From NCBI RefSeq assembly GCF_900109465.1, contig NZ_FOAZ01000002.1, positions 1 through 64,000 on the forward strand: a stretch of 64,000 bases of DNA. The letters run 5' to 3'. Shown here piece after piece: positions 50,240 to 58,546 of the stretch (positions are counted from its first letter, which is position 1; every line of letters begins with the position of its first letter). Position numbers and translations under genes: made by a program. A model generated the notes under the pieces. The model did no database searches. It was not told the DNA's origin and saw only the letters and a list, made by a program, of their open reading frames with translations. This stretch comes from Streptacidiphilus jiangxiensis. Its GTDB lineage: Bacteria; Actinomycetota; Actinomycetes; Streptomycetales; Streptomycetaceae.

Positions 50240-50587
50240 ATGAGCAGCGAGAACGCTGGCCGGGATCGGCTGAGAACCGCCAAGCACGCCGCCGACGTCG
50301 TCCGCTCGGAGGCCGCCAGGGTCAAGAACGCCGTGCGGGACAACGCCAAAGAGGCCACCATGTGGAGCAAGGAGGCAACCGAGCAGGCACGCGAGGCGGC
50401 GGAGCTCGCGAGCGGCCGAACCTCCCACCAAGTGAGCGGCGCCTCAGGTTCGTTGATCGCCCGGGCCAGGCGTGCTGCGGGCGGCGACCGCTCGTGGCGG
50501 GCGTCGACGGTCGTGACGCTTGCCGCTGCCTGGGCTGTGGGGATGCTGGTGTGGCGTGTGGCCCGGAGCCCGGGCGCCGCCTCCTGA
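50240..50587 (+). CDS. Hypothetical tail-anchored helical protein
   Basis: 115 residues, ATG 50240 with GAAAGGGG upstream. A charged Ala-rich helix (residues about 10-60: AKHAADVVRSEAARVKNAVRDNAKEATMWSKEATEQAREAAELA) of apolipoprotein/LEA-like appearance, then one membrane span near the end (STVVTLAAAWAVGMLVWRV). LEA-like helices are associated with envelope or desiccation stress. Probably co-transcribed with the DUF6458 gene. Confidence 0.6.
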   Translation: MSSENAGRDRLRTAKHAADVVRSEAARVKNAVRDNAKEATMWSKEATEQAREAAELASGRTSHQVSGASGSLIARARRAAGGDRSWRASTVVTLAAAWAVGMLVWRVARSPGAAS

Positions 50588-50704
50588 GGATTCCACCCTG
50601 AACGAACGGTCGGAGTGCCGATTCCGGCCTCGGCCCCGTGGTGTCGACACGACACCGGACTCGCAGGACCGTTCTGGCAGAACCACGCACCGGGTCGCCG
50701 GCAC

Positions 50705-51856
50705 TCAGCACGCCGTGGTTGCGTTTGCAAGATCGGTAACGACGCCGAACAGGTCCCCGTGGTGATCGAAGGAGGCGCGTTGCCGGTCCGCGCCGTTGCC
50801 GTGGCGGCGGACCCGGTCCACCAGCTCCGCCGCGAGAGCATCGTCCCCCGCAGCTCGCAGACCGGGCCCGGCGCGTTCCACCAGGGTGGCAAGGCACAAA
50901 GCGAGTGGACGCCTATCGCCGGTGACCGGGTCGGGGACGCGGCCACGCAGACCGAACCGGCCGGCCTGCTCATGGGCCTCGAGCAGCGCCGTGTCGCCCA
51001 CGTGCTCCCGCAGGGGTACGCCCGCGCGGGCCTCAGCGAGCAGGACGGTGCCGAGCCCCCGGAGCAGGACCGCGAGCAGGAGGTCGAGGTCCAGGTCGGC
51101 GTTGACGTCACACAATCGGACCTCGAGGGTCGGCCAGCGTTCGGAGGGCCGGGCGTACCAGTAGATCATCGCCCGGTCCCGGATCTCGCCCGCCGCCACC
51201 ATCCGCCCCGCCAAAGCCTCGTAGCCGAGGGTGTCCAGGACGGGCGCCGGGCCGACGGTGGGCCACTGGGCGTAGCGCGCAGCCCGCCAGCTGGCCCAGC
51301 CGTGCTCGCGCCCGGCGGCGAACGGCGAGTTGGCACACAGCGCCTGCAGGACGGGAAGCCAGGGCCGCAACCCGGCGCTGAGGGCGAGTGCCTCGCCGCG
51401 GTCGAGGGTGCCCAGATGCACGTGGCAGCCGGACAGCTCGCTCTCGGTGGCCTGGACGAAGGAACCGAGCCGATGGGCAATGTCCCGATAGCGGTGGGTG
51501 TCCGTCAGGCGGGGCCGCTCAGTCGTCATCACCGAGCAGCCGGAGCCGACCAGCGCGGCGCCCAGGCGCGACGCGGCGTCTGCACAGGTGCTCCGCGCCT
51601 CGGCCAGGTCTGCACGCACAGCAGTCGCACGGAGCGCGGGCGCGCTGCGGATCTCCAACTGGGCGGCGTAGAACTCCTCGCCGACCCGCTCCCCCAGCCC
51701 TGTCCCCGCCTCCGCGACCACCTGTGCCGCGCACGGCACAGTCAGGCCCGTGTTCCGGTCCACGAGCACGAACTCCTCCTCGACGCCGATCGTGAGGACC
51801 TCGTCGATCACCATCGGGGTCCCGGCGGAACGGCGCGATGAGCGCGGCCGGGTCAC
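50705..51856 (-). CDS. Carboxylate-amine ligase, GCS2/YbdK family
   Basis: 383 residues from GTG 51856 (GTGA with the upstream stop); ATG 51814 is the other possible start. It opens with LTIGVEEEFVLVDR, the GCS2 signature, and has SGCHVHLGTLDRGEALALSAGLRPWLPVLQALCANSPFAAGREHGWASWRAARYAQWPT, plus TLEVRLCDVNADLDLDLLLAVLLRGL. These are the ATP/substrate residues of YbdK-type ligases, which make weak gamma-glutamylcysteine or an unknown amide. Linked to the CYTH/CHAD gene by coupling. Confidence 0.88.
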   Translation of the reverse strand: MTRPRSSRRSAGTPMVIDEVLTIGVEEEFVLVDRNTGLTVPCAAQVVAEAGTGLGERVGEEFYAAQLEIRSAPALRATAVRADLAEARSTCADAASRLGAALVGSGCSVMTTERPRLTDTHRYRDIAHRLGSFVQATESELSGCHVHLGTLDRGEALALSAGLRPWLPVLQALCANSPFAAGREHGWASWRAARYAQWPTVGPAPVLDTLGYEALAGRMVAAGEIRDRAMIYWYARPSERWPTLEVRLCDVNADLDLDLLLAVLLRGLGTVLLAEARAGVPLREHVGDTALLEAHEQAGRFGLRGRVPDPVTGDRRPLALCLATLVERAGPGLRAAGDDALAAELVDRVRRHGNGADRQRASFDHHGDLFGVVTDLANATTAC

Positions 51857-53358
51857 AGGCCTGCGGCGCGGCGGGCGGCGTCGATGTCCGCCGGCGTCTC
51901 GTCGTGTTGGTGTGCACGCAGGACGCCGAACGCGAAGGCCTCGTCGGAGCGGGTGCCGTCGGTGTGGGCCAGGACGGTCAGGGCCTGTTCCGCGCTGCGG
52001 GCGTCCTGGTGCCTCCCGAGCCGTTTGTGGATCTCCCTGTGCCTGGCTTCGCTCTTGCGCGCCGCCGAGCCGAGCACGGGCTCCAGTGCCTCCGACAGGT
52101 AGCGGGTCCGTTTGGCCGCCTTCCGGGCACGGTGCAACGCTTCGTCCCGCCGCGCTCCCCCGGGAAGTTCCAGCGCCCTGCGAAGTCGCCTCCTGGTCCG
52201 ACGCACCTCGTGACGGAGGATGCGCTTCGCCCGGCCGCGGCCCGCCTGCTTCTCCCCTCGGACGGGTGGATCAGCGAGGAACTCCTCCAGGCGGTCCAGC
52301 AGCGTGAAGTAGCGGGCCGACGACAGCGCGGCCACGAGTTGGCGGTGCGCTCGGCGGCGCCGACGGCCGAGCACCTTGCGCAGCTTCCACTCGGCCCGGT
52401 GCGGGTCGCAGTCGGCGGGCACGTCGCGGGCCTGGGCGGTGAGTCTCTCGCGCAGTGCCTCCGGCTCGCGGTAGGTGCCGAGCTGGTGACCCAGCCAGCG
52501 CAGGTCCACCCCCAACTCGTCCGTCGCGCGCGGGTCGAAAAGGCGACTGCAGGCCCGCAGCAGGCTGCGCAGCCTGCGGGCGGTGACGCGCATCTGGTGG
52601 ACTGCGTCGTGCTCGTCAAGGCGGACGGCCGGGTCGAGGCCGGTGAGACGGTCCGCATGCCGCCTCATTGCCGCGACGGCGGCCTCCGTCGCGGCACCGG
52701 CGTGCGCGACGGAGACGCGCGGCACTCGCTGTGTGTCCAGACCGGCCGCGCGCAGTGCCCTGGCAAGTTTGATGCCCCGCTCGGCGGGGTCGAGGCCCTG
52801 CCCGGTCAGCTGCCGGGCTGCCGCGTCCAGGAGGTCCGTGTCGCCGCCCGTCAACTCCACCTCGGTCTCGTCCCAGGTGGTCAGCTCGGGCAGGGGCCCG
52901 AATGCACCGGGCTGCGCGGACAGGTCCAGGACGCGGGCCGCCACATGGTCGGCGGCCAGTTCCGCGAGCGGCCGTCCCTTGGCGTCCAGCCAGAGCACAC
53001 GTCGGCGATGGGTCAGCAGATGAGCCACGGGCCTCAGCCGGCCGCCGCGCGCGTAGGCGCAGGCGAGCGTCCGCAGCTGCCGCGGTACCTCCCCCTCGGC
53101 TGCTCCGCCGTCGAGCGGACAGGCGATCTCGCGGCGGCCGCCGTGCTCGTCGGCGATCTTCAGATGCCAGCCCGGGTCGTGACCTCCGGCCCTGCGGCGC
53201 AGCGTCGCACCGTGCCGCAGCAGGTCGTGTCCGGGGGTGTCGTAGTAGACCGCGTCCAGGACCTCGGTCTCGGCTGCTTGCGTCCGCGCCACGCCGGCCG
53301 TTTTGACGTCGGTCAGGTCTCCGGCCGGAATCCCGTCGAAGGTGATCTCATGTTCCAT
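51853..53358 (-). CDS. CYTH and CHAD domain protein
   Basis: 501 residues from ATG 53358; in-frame starts up to 53424 exist without good ribosome sites. CYTH (about residues 1-200): EHEITFDG in place of the typical ExExK start, then YYDTPGHDLLRHGATLRRR, WHLKIADEHGGRREIACPL and WDETEVELTGGDTDLL. These form a triphosphate tunnel. CHAD (about 230-500): EHDAVHQMRVTARRLRSLLRACSRLF, and HRARKAAKRTRYLSEALEPV, His/Arg-rich helices that bind polyphosphate. Likely role in polyphosphate binding or turnover. Confidence 0.92.
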   Translation of the reverse strand: MEHEITFDGIPAGDLTDVKTAGVARTQAAETEVLDAVYYDTPGHDLLRHGATLRRRAGGHDPGWHLKIADEHGGRREIACPLDGGAAEGEVPRQLRTLACAYARGGRLRPVAHLLTHRRRVLWLDAKGRPLAELAADHVAARVLDLSAQPGAFGPLPELTTWDETEVELTGGDTDLLDAAARQLTGQGLDPAERGIKLARALRAAGLDTQRVPRVSVAHAGAATEAAVAAMRRHADRLTGLDPAVRLDEHDAVHQMRVTARRLRSLLRACSRLFDPRATDELGVDLRWLGHQLGTYREPEALRERLTAQARDVPADCDPHRAEWKLRKVLGRRRRRAHRQLVAALSSARYFTLLDRLEEFLADPPVRGEKQAGRGRAKRILRHEVRRTRRRLRRALELPGGARRDEALHRARKAAKRTRYLSEALEPVLGSAARKSEARHREIHKRLGRHQDARSAEQALTVLAHTDGTRSDEAFAFGVLRAHQHDETPADIDAARRAAGL

Positions 53359-53605
53359 GTGTGCGTTGCTGGGCATGCAGGGCGTCTGCCCTGCACGCCG
53401 GACGTTACGCGACAGCGAGCACATGCCTCTTTCACCGCTGCCGCTGCTGCCCCCGAAGGGACGGAAGAGCTGCCCGCATGGGTTTACCCATAGGGCGAGC
53501 GGTCATACGCCTAGTGCCGCTGCTGTCCCTCAAGACGTGGCGGCCAGGCGTCCCGGGCCACCCCCCGTACCCGGGGCGCCGCCATCGACTGCTGCGGAGA
53601 GCACG

Positions 53606-53827
53606 ATGTCCCGCTACCAGCTGCGTGCAGAAGAGACCTACCCGGACGGACACAACCACACCTGCTGGCACATCGCCCGCCCCGGGGCAGTGTTCACGCT
53701 GTGCGCACACCGTCTGAATGCTTCTATGCCGGTGCGCCCCATCGCCGCCGCCGAAGGCATCCGGCCCGACGGCAGGTGCCCCGAGTGCTGGCAGCACGCG
53801 TTCGACGACCTGACTCTGCCGACGTGA
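53606..53827 (+). CDS. Small Cys/His-rich protein
   Basis: 73 residues from ATG 53606 (GGAGA upstream). Several possible zinc ligands: HNHTCWH (about 16-22), LCAHR (about 32-36), CPECWQH (58-64). One or two zinc sites are plausible. No family recognised. It lies between the CYTH/CHAD gene and a pseudogene. Confidence 0.5.
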   Translation: MSRYQLRAEETYPDGHNHTCWHIARPGAVFTLCAHRLNASMPVRPIAAAEGIRPDGRCPECWQHAFDDLTLPT

Positions 53828-53860
53828 GCCATGGTCGGGTGCCTCGTCCGTCGCTGAAGC

Positions 53861-54100
53861 TCACGCCGGGTGCCTGGCGTCGAGATCGCGGACGAGCAGG
53901 TGCATGAGCACCGGCCCGGGACGCCCGCGGCACCGTCGAGGGGATACAGCAGGAAGGCCACGTGGTCGCCACCATCGACACAGGCGCCCACCTGGCCCAC
54001 GAACCAGGCCGCAACCTGGCCGGGCAGCGGCACGCCCTCCGGCCCCGGCCGCAGGGGACCTGCGCGAACCTGTCCGACTCGACCATCAACCGTGCCCCGT
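53861..54100 (-). pseudogene. Flavin-reductase-like fragment
   Basis: The minus strand gives PLRPGPEGVPLPGQVAAWFVGQVGACVDGGDHVAFLLYPLDG, resembling the C-terminal half of flavin-reductase (FMN-binding split-barrel) proteins, then after a shift near 53912 PVLMHLLVRDLDARHPA and TGA at 53861-53863. The N-terminal FMN-binding half is not found upstream. A remnant, assigned by pattern only. Confidence 0.45.
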
Positions 54101-54223
54101 CCGTGCCCCGTCCTGCCTCTCCCCCGCGGGGTCCGACCGACGCGAGCCTTCTGGCCGACGCCTCGCACCGGCTCCGCCCCTGTCAACGTGACCGATCCAG
54201 GTGACCACGCGAAGGCACCTGCT

Positions 54224-54712
54224 TCACGTTCCCTGACCGCGCTCATGTCGCTGCTTCAGGAAGATCGGCAGCGCGACCCAGCACAGGGCGAACCAGACCA
54301 GTACCAGGCTCGCCACCAGCCAGGCCGCCCACCCCAACCCCGCGACTCGCAGCAGCAGGAGCAGCGCGCAGCCGACGGCCAACGCGAGCAGGGCCGCGCC
54401 CAGCCCGACGAGATGGCTGACGGCCGTGACCATGCGGGGTTTGACGTGGTGCCCCGCCAGGATTCGGTGGTAGGTCACGGGTGCGATCAGGGTTCCGGTT
54501 GCCACCGCACCCAGAATCACGATCACGACGTAGAGGCTTCGATCGAACCCATGAAGTCGGGCGAAGCGGTCCGTGAAGGCGACGGAGAGCAGGAATCCGA
54601 ACATGATTTGGGCGCCCGTCTGGGCGATGCGAACCTCTTGGACAAGGTCGGTCCAGCGGCGGTCCGCTGCCTCCTCCACGGTTTCGTGACGGCCTTGGCC
54701 GGAATCGGGCAT
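54224..54712 (-). CDS. DUF6328 membrane protein
   Basis: 162 residues from ATG 54712. The N-terminal RRWTDLVQEVRIAQTGAQIMFGFLLSVAFTDRF is the family start, followed by four spans including LYVVIVILGAVATGTLIAPVTYHRILAGHHVKPRMV and AAWLVASLVLVWFALCWVALP. The RIAQTGxQxLFGFLL pattern is the DUF6328 hallmark. Function unknown. Followed by short basic residues at the C-terminus (KQRHERGQGT). Confidence 0.8.
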   Translation of the reverse strand: MPDSGQGRHETVEEAADRRWTDLVQEVRIAQTGAQIMFGFLLSVAFTDRFARLHGFDRSLYVVIVILGAVATGTLIAPVTYHRILAGHHVKPRMVTAVSHLVGLGAALLALAVGCALLLLLRVAGLGWAAWLVASLVLVWFALCWVALPIFLKQRHERGQGT

Positions 54713-54733
54713 GTCAGTGGCTCCTCCCCCTCG

Positions 54734-55852
54734 TCAGGTTCCGGTCCGACGCCGCTGTTCGAGTACATCGCGACGGGGTGTCAGGCCGAGGCCTGGCGCC
54801 CCGTCGTGCCCGGGGCGGAGCAGACCGCCGGTCGGGTCCAGGCAGCCGTCGAAGAGGGCGTTCTCGATCCGCACGTGGTCGTGGAACCACTCCAGGTGGC
54901 GAAGGTTGGGGATGGCGCAAGCGGCGTGGGCGTGGATGTGCGGGGCGCAGTGCCCGGACAACTGCAAGCCGTGGGCCTCGGCCACGGCGGCCGCGCGCAG
55001 CCAGACGGTGAGTCCGCCGCACCGGGTGGCGTCAGCCTGCAGGCAGTCGACGGCGGCCGCCATGGCTTGGAAGTACGGCAGGGTGAAGCCGTACTCCCCT
55101 GCCGCGACCTCGGTGTCCACGGCGGCACAAATCCGGGCGAGGCCGGGAAGGTCGTCTGAGGAGCAGGGCTCCTCGAACCAGCGGACGTCGTACTCACCCG
55201 CGAGCCGGCGCCCGAGCCGGATGGCCTGAGTGACGCTGTATCCGCCATTGGCGTCGACATAGAGCTCGGCATCGGGGCCAATGGTCGTGCGGGCGAGTTC
55301 GATGCGCGCCAGATCTCGGTGCTCGAGGCCGCCCCAATCCTCAGCGATCTTGATCTTGACGCGCGGTATGCGGCGCCCCTCGGTCCAGGCACGCAGTTGC
55401 CCTTCCAGGCGGGCGTCGTCGTATGTGGTGAATCCGCCGCTGCCGTAGACGGGCACGCTCCGTTGGGCCCGACCCAGCAGGTCAGCAAGGGGCAGTTGCA
55501 GCAACCGCGCTTTGAGGTCCCACAGCGCGATGTCGACCGCGGAGAGGGCGAAGCCGCCGATTCCGGGGCGACCGGCGTTGCGCAGGGCCCGCGTCATGGC
55601 CTCGTTGGCACCGGGCACGTCCCAGGCGCTGCGGCCCACGACACTGTCGGCCAGCAGGTCGTGGACGACCGAGGCAGCACCCGCGGCACCGTAGGTCCAG
55701 CCGAGGCCGGAGGCCGTGCCCGAGCGGGCCTGGACCAGCACCATGGTGGTCGAGCTCCAGGTCGCGGTCCCGTCCGCCTCGGGCGCGTCGGTGGGGAAGT
55801 CGAGAACCTGGACGGTCAGTGCCTCCACCACCGGGTCGGTGGCGCTCGTCAT
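54734..55852 (-). CDS. Enolase-superfamily enzyme (mandelate racemase/muconate lactonizing type)
   Basis: 372 residues, ATG 55852 with GGAGG upstream. N-terminal capping domain, then a barrel with the catalytic set: VKIKI (KxK, residues about 165-169), YVDANGGY (metal ligand Asp), FEEPC (Glu ligand), AAGEYGF (Glu), and SGHCAPHIHAHA (His). The KxK plus His arrangement fits the MR subgroup, sugar-acid dehydratases or racemases. The substrate is not evident. It starts before DUF6328 in the same direction and is coupled (ATGA) to the DUF1360 gene upstream. Confidence 0.88.
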   Translation of the reverse strand: MTSATDPVVEALTVQVLDFPTDAPEADGTATWSSTTMVLVQARSGTASGLGWTYGAAGAASVVHDLLADSVVGRSAWDVPGANEAMTRALRNAGRPGIGGFALSAVDIALWDLKARLLQLPLADLLGRAQRSVPVYGSGGFTTYDDARLEGQLRAWTEGRRIPRVKIKIAEDWGGLEHRDLARIELARTTIGPDAELYVDANGGYSVTQAIRLGRRLAGEYDVRWFEEPCSSDDLPGLARICAAVDTEVAAGEYGFTLPYFQAMAAAVDCLQADATRCGGLTVWLRAAAVAEAHGLQLSGHCAPHIHAHAACAIPNLRHLEWFHDHVRIENALFDGCLDPTGGLLRPGHDGAPGLGLTPRRDVLEQRRRTGT

Positions 55853-56385
55853 GTTCCCTCCTCTGCGGCGTGCTGAGCCCGGACGCGCCCGAACTGGAGG
55901 AGGTCCGCAAGGGCGAGGGAGGCGAATGTGGCGGCCGCCAGCCGAGTAGCACGGGGTACGAAGACCGAGCCCGCCGTGAAGCCGGTGGTGACCCAGAGCC
56001 CGGTACAGAAGGGGCAGGTGACCAGTTCCCCCACCGCCTTTCTGGCCCCCTGCCCGCGGACCTCCTCGGCCAGTTCCGCAGGCCCACTGGTGCCCTCGAA
56101 ACGTGTGAACGGCGCCCGTAGCGGGCTGGTGACCGGATCCTTGGCGAGGAGGCGGCCGAGCTGGTGGGTGGCGAGCGCGGTGAGAGTCACATCCCAGGGC
56201 GTCGGCTCGGGCAGCGGGCGGCGTGTCCATCGGGCGACCGCGCCGATGCTGATCACGCCGGCGGCGTAGACGCCCATGGCGCCGACGTAAGCGGCAAGCG
56301 GGCGCTCGTCATCGGGGGCGTAGGCGCTGGCCTCGCGCTGGAGGCGCTGGCGGAGTCGGTCCAGTACGTCGCTGACGGGGTTCAT
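55849..56385 (-). CDS. DUF1360 family protein
   Basis: 178 residues from ATG 56385. LAAYVGAMGVYAAGVISIGAV is a membrane span; the DUF1360 hallmark is WDVTLTALATHQLGRLLAKDPVTSPLRAPFTRFEG, then GELVTCPFCTGLWVTTGF (CxxC) with a second hydrophobic part. Many members sit by sporulation or stress genes, role unknown. Its stop overlaps the enolase-family start. Confidence 0.82.
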   Translation of the reverse strand: MNPVSDVLDRLRQRLQREASAYAPDDERPLAAYVGAMGVYAAGVISIGAVARWTRRPLPEPTPWDVTLTALATHQLGRLLAKDPVTSPLRAPFTRFEGTSGPAELAEEVRGQGARKAVGELVTCPFCTGLWVTTGFTAGSVFVPRATRLAAATFASLALADLLQFGRVRAQHAAEEGT

Positions 56386-56403
56386 GGTGTCCTCCGGGAG
56401 GGC

Positions 56404-56664
56404 CTACGCCGCGGCAAAACGGCCATCCGGCCCTTGAGCCTCAGGTCCACCGGACGCGGGCTCGGGCCCACGGCCGGGGCGGCCAGGTGGTGGGGGCGGC
56501 ACCGGGTCGGGGCCGAGTGGCTCCGGGGGCGGGGGCGGCAATGGGTCCGGACCCAGCGGCTCCGGGCGGGGACCGGGATCCGGGCCCGGTCGCGGGCCGC
56601 CCGGCGGTGGGGGTGTCGGAGTCGGCGGGACCGGGTCGGGGTGGGTTGGATCCGCAGCGGACAT
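56404..56664 (-). CDS. Pro/Gly/Asp-rich small protein
   Basis: 86 residues from ATG 56664, AGGAGG somewhat far upstream. About half of the residues are Pro, with Gly, Asp and Glu: repeats of DP(D/G)P and PEPLGPDPLPPPPP. Acidic and surely disordered. It is of the same type as the 69-residue protein at 60718-60927 (same MSA start and alternating P-D). Function unknown. Confidence 0.55.
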   Translation of the reverse strand: MSAADPTHPDPVPPTPTPPPPGGPRPGPDPGPRPEPLGPDPLPPPPPEPLGPDPVPPPPPGRPGRGPEPASGGPEAQGPDGRFAAA

Positions 56665-56830
56665 GAGGTTTCAGTCCTCCTTGGTTCAGATCCGGATCAC
56701 ACGGGGCCGGGGAGGGCGCCTACCCGGGTGCTGCCGATCGAAGCGAACGCGAAGGCGCAGGGTGGCGCGGAGGCCCGAAGGTACGCACCAGGGGCGAACC
56801 GTCTTGCCCGGCGGTCTGGAGCTCACCCTG

Positions 56831-56906
56831 GATGGACGCTCTTCCGGTTCACACCGATCTTGGTGCCCGATGGACGCTCTTCCGGTTCACACCGATCTTG
56901 GTGCCC
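56831..56906. repeat. 38-bp perfect tandem duplication
   Basis: Two identical head-to-tail copies, 56831-56868 and 56869-56906, starting GATGGACGCTCTTCC. They are non-coding, between the Pro-rich gene and the stop of the HTH regulator at 56926. Probably a recent slippage or a duplicated signal. Confidence 0.85.
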
Positions 56907-56925
56907 GCGCTTCAGGCCGTGTGCC

Positions 56926-57297
56926 TCAAGCGGGGCGGTGAGCGCCGGATGCAGAGTCCGCAGCGCCGTCGGACGTGTCGGTGGGGGCGTCGCTGCCGGG
57001 AGCGTGGTCACTCAGCAGGGCGAGCAGGTCGGCCACAGACGGGCCGGCGTCGGCAGGGTGCCGCAGGGGGCGGGCGGCTGTGACCCGGTAGAGGTTGGTG
57101 CGCCCGACTCGCGTGTGCGTCAGGTAGCCGCCCTGCTCCAGGTCCGTGATGATCCGCTGCACCGCCCGCTCGGTCAACAGACAGCGTGCCGCGATGTCGC
57201 GGACCCGCATGCCAGGGTCCTTGGAAATCTGGACCAGCACGCGGGCGTGGTTGGTAAGGAACGTCCACGTCGGGTGGCGTTCGGGCGCCTGATCCAT
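56926..57297 (-). CDS. Winged-helix (MarR-like) regulator
   Basis: 123 residues from ATG 57297. NHARVLVQISKDPGMRVRDIAARCLLTERAVQRIITDLEQGGYLTHTRVGRTNLYRV is a helix-turn-helix plus wing (residues about 15-72), a compact MarR/ArsR-like fold, then an Asp/Ser/Ala-rich tail. Members are common near stress genes in Streptomyces. The inverted repeat at 57321-57335 may be its operator. Confidence 0.8.
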   Translation of the reverse strand: MDQAPERHPTWTFLTNHARVLVQISKDPGMRVRDIAARCLLTERAVQRIITDLEQGGYLTHTRVGRTNLYRVTAARPLRHPADAGPSVADLLALLSDHAPGSDAPTDTSDGAADSASGAHRPA

Positions 57298-57672
57298 ACC
57301 CGCTATCGTACGACGGCCGTTTCACGCTTTGTGAAGCTCGACAACTCGTTCGAGCTACTCGGATCGGGTTCGAGCCGACACGACCAAACGCCCGCGCTCG
57401 CGCCTCGGGCGACCTTGAACGATCGCCCAACGCCACGCTGGCAGCCGAACTGCGATGGCGCACGCTACGCCTTCCGGTCGCGGCCGGGCACCCGGTCGCC
57501 TCGGCCCCAGCCGACCGGAGCCTTCGCGCTCGTGGCTGACCGGGGAAGGGGGATCCGGTCGCATGCCCGGCCGGGGATCGGGTATGGGCCAGATCAGGAC
57601 GCCCCGAAGAGGGACGGGTCCACGCCGCCCATCGGTGACGCGGACACCACACCAGCTGAGGAGCCCTTCCCC
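57298..57672. promoter_or_regulatory. Divergent control region of the HTH and sigma genes
   Basis: 375 bases. TTCAC-N5-GTGAA at 57321-57335, just upstream of the HTH gene, is a plausible operator. GGGTAT at 57578-57583 matches the -10 of SigB/SigF-type promoters, but I find no GTTT-like -35 at the right distance. No gene. Confidence 0.45.
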
Positions 57673-58500
57673 ATGTCCCCGACGACGCTCGTCGGCACAC
57701 AGCCGGCCATGGCCCGTCTTCCCTCGCCCCACGCCGTGGACACCGAGGACGCCCGGGCCCTGTCGCAGCTGCTCTTCCAGCGCCTCACCGAGCTGGAGGA
57801 GGGCACTGCCGACTACTCCTACGTGCGGAACACCCTGATCGAGCTCAACCTCGCGCTCGTGCGCTACGCCGTCGCCCAGTTCCGGCACCGCGCCGAACCC
57901 ACCGAGGACCTGCTCCAGGTCGGCATCGTGGGCCTGATCAAGGCCATCAACCGCTTCGACCCCGCACGCAACGTCGAGTTCTCCACATTCGCCCTGCCCA
58001 CGATCACCGGCGAACTCAAACGCTTCTTCCGCGACACCAGCTGGTCCGTGCGCGTCCCCCGCCGCCTCCAGGAACTGCGACTGCGCCTGGCCAAGGCCCG
58101 CGACGAGCTCTCCCAACAGCTGGAACGCGACCCGGACGACGCCGAGCTCGCGGAGTACCTGCACGTCAGCGAGGCGGACATCGCCGAGGGGCAGGCCGTC
58201 AGCAACGCCTACACGGCCGGTACCCTCGAATCGCCCGAAGCCGACGAGGGCGAGGGGCTGCAAACACGGCGCCTGGGCTACACCGACCGCGGCATCGAAG
58301 GCATCGAGAACGTCGAAAGCCTCAAGCCCCTGATCGCCGCGCTCCCGGAGCGGGAACGCACCGTGCTGGCGCTGCGCTTCACCGGCGAGCTCACCCAGTC
58401 CGAGATCGGCGCCCGCCTCGGCATCTCCCAGATGCACGTCTCGCGAATCCTCTCCCGGACACTCACCGACCTGCGCGAAGCACTGCTCGCGGAGGAGTGA
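57673..58500 (+). CDS. RNA polymerase sigma factor, SigB/SigF/SigG family
   Basis: 275 residues from ATG 57673. Region 2: YSYVRNTLIELNLALVRYAVAQFRHRAEPTEDLLQVGIVGLIKAINRFDPARNVEFSTFALPTITGELKRFFRDTSWSVRVPRRLQEL. Region 3: AEYLHVSEADIAEGQAVSNAYTAGTLESP. Region 4: LPERERTVLALRFTGELTQSEIGARLGISQMHVSRILSRTL. The IVGLIKAI..FDP and RVPRRLQELR sequences place it in the stress/sporulation group. Directs polymerase to stress promoters; usually held by an anti-sigma kinase, none encoded next to it. Confidence 0.95.
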   Translation: MSPTTLVGTQPAMARLPSPHAVDTEDARALSQLLFQRLTELEEGTADYSYVRNTLIELNLALVRYAVAQFRHRAEPTEDLLQVGIVGLIKAINRFDPARNVEFSTFALPTITGELKRFFRDTSWSVRVPRRLQELRLRLAKARDELSQQLERDPDDAELAEYLHVSEADIAEGQAVSNAYTAGTLESPEADEGEGLQTRRLGYTDRGIEGIENVESLKPLIAALPERERTVLALRFTGELTQSEIGARLGISQMHVSRILSRTLTDLREALLAEE

Positions 58501-58546
58501 TCCCCACCCACCGGCGCGCATCACAGCTGGGAAAGGAGCGAACGGC

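Noticed and set aside
56164-57672. In-frame extension upstream of the sigma factor (about 500 codons)
   Set aside because: Runs over the divergent HTH and Pro-rich genes; sigma family length begins at 57673.
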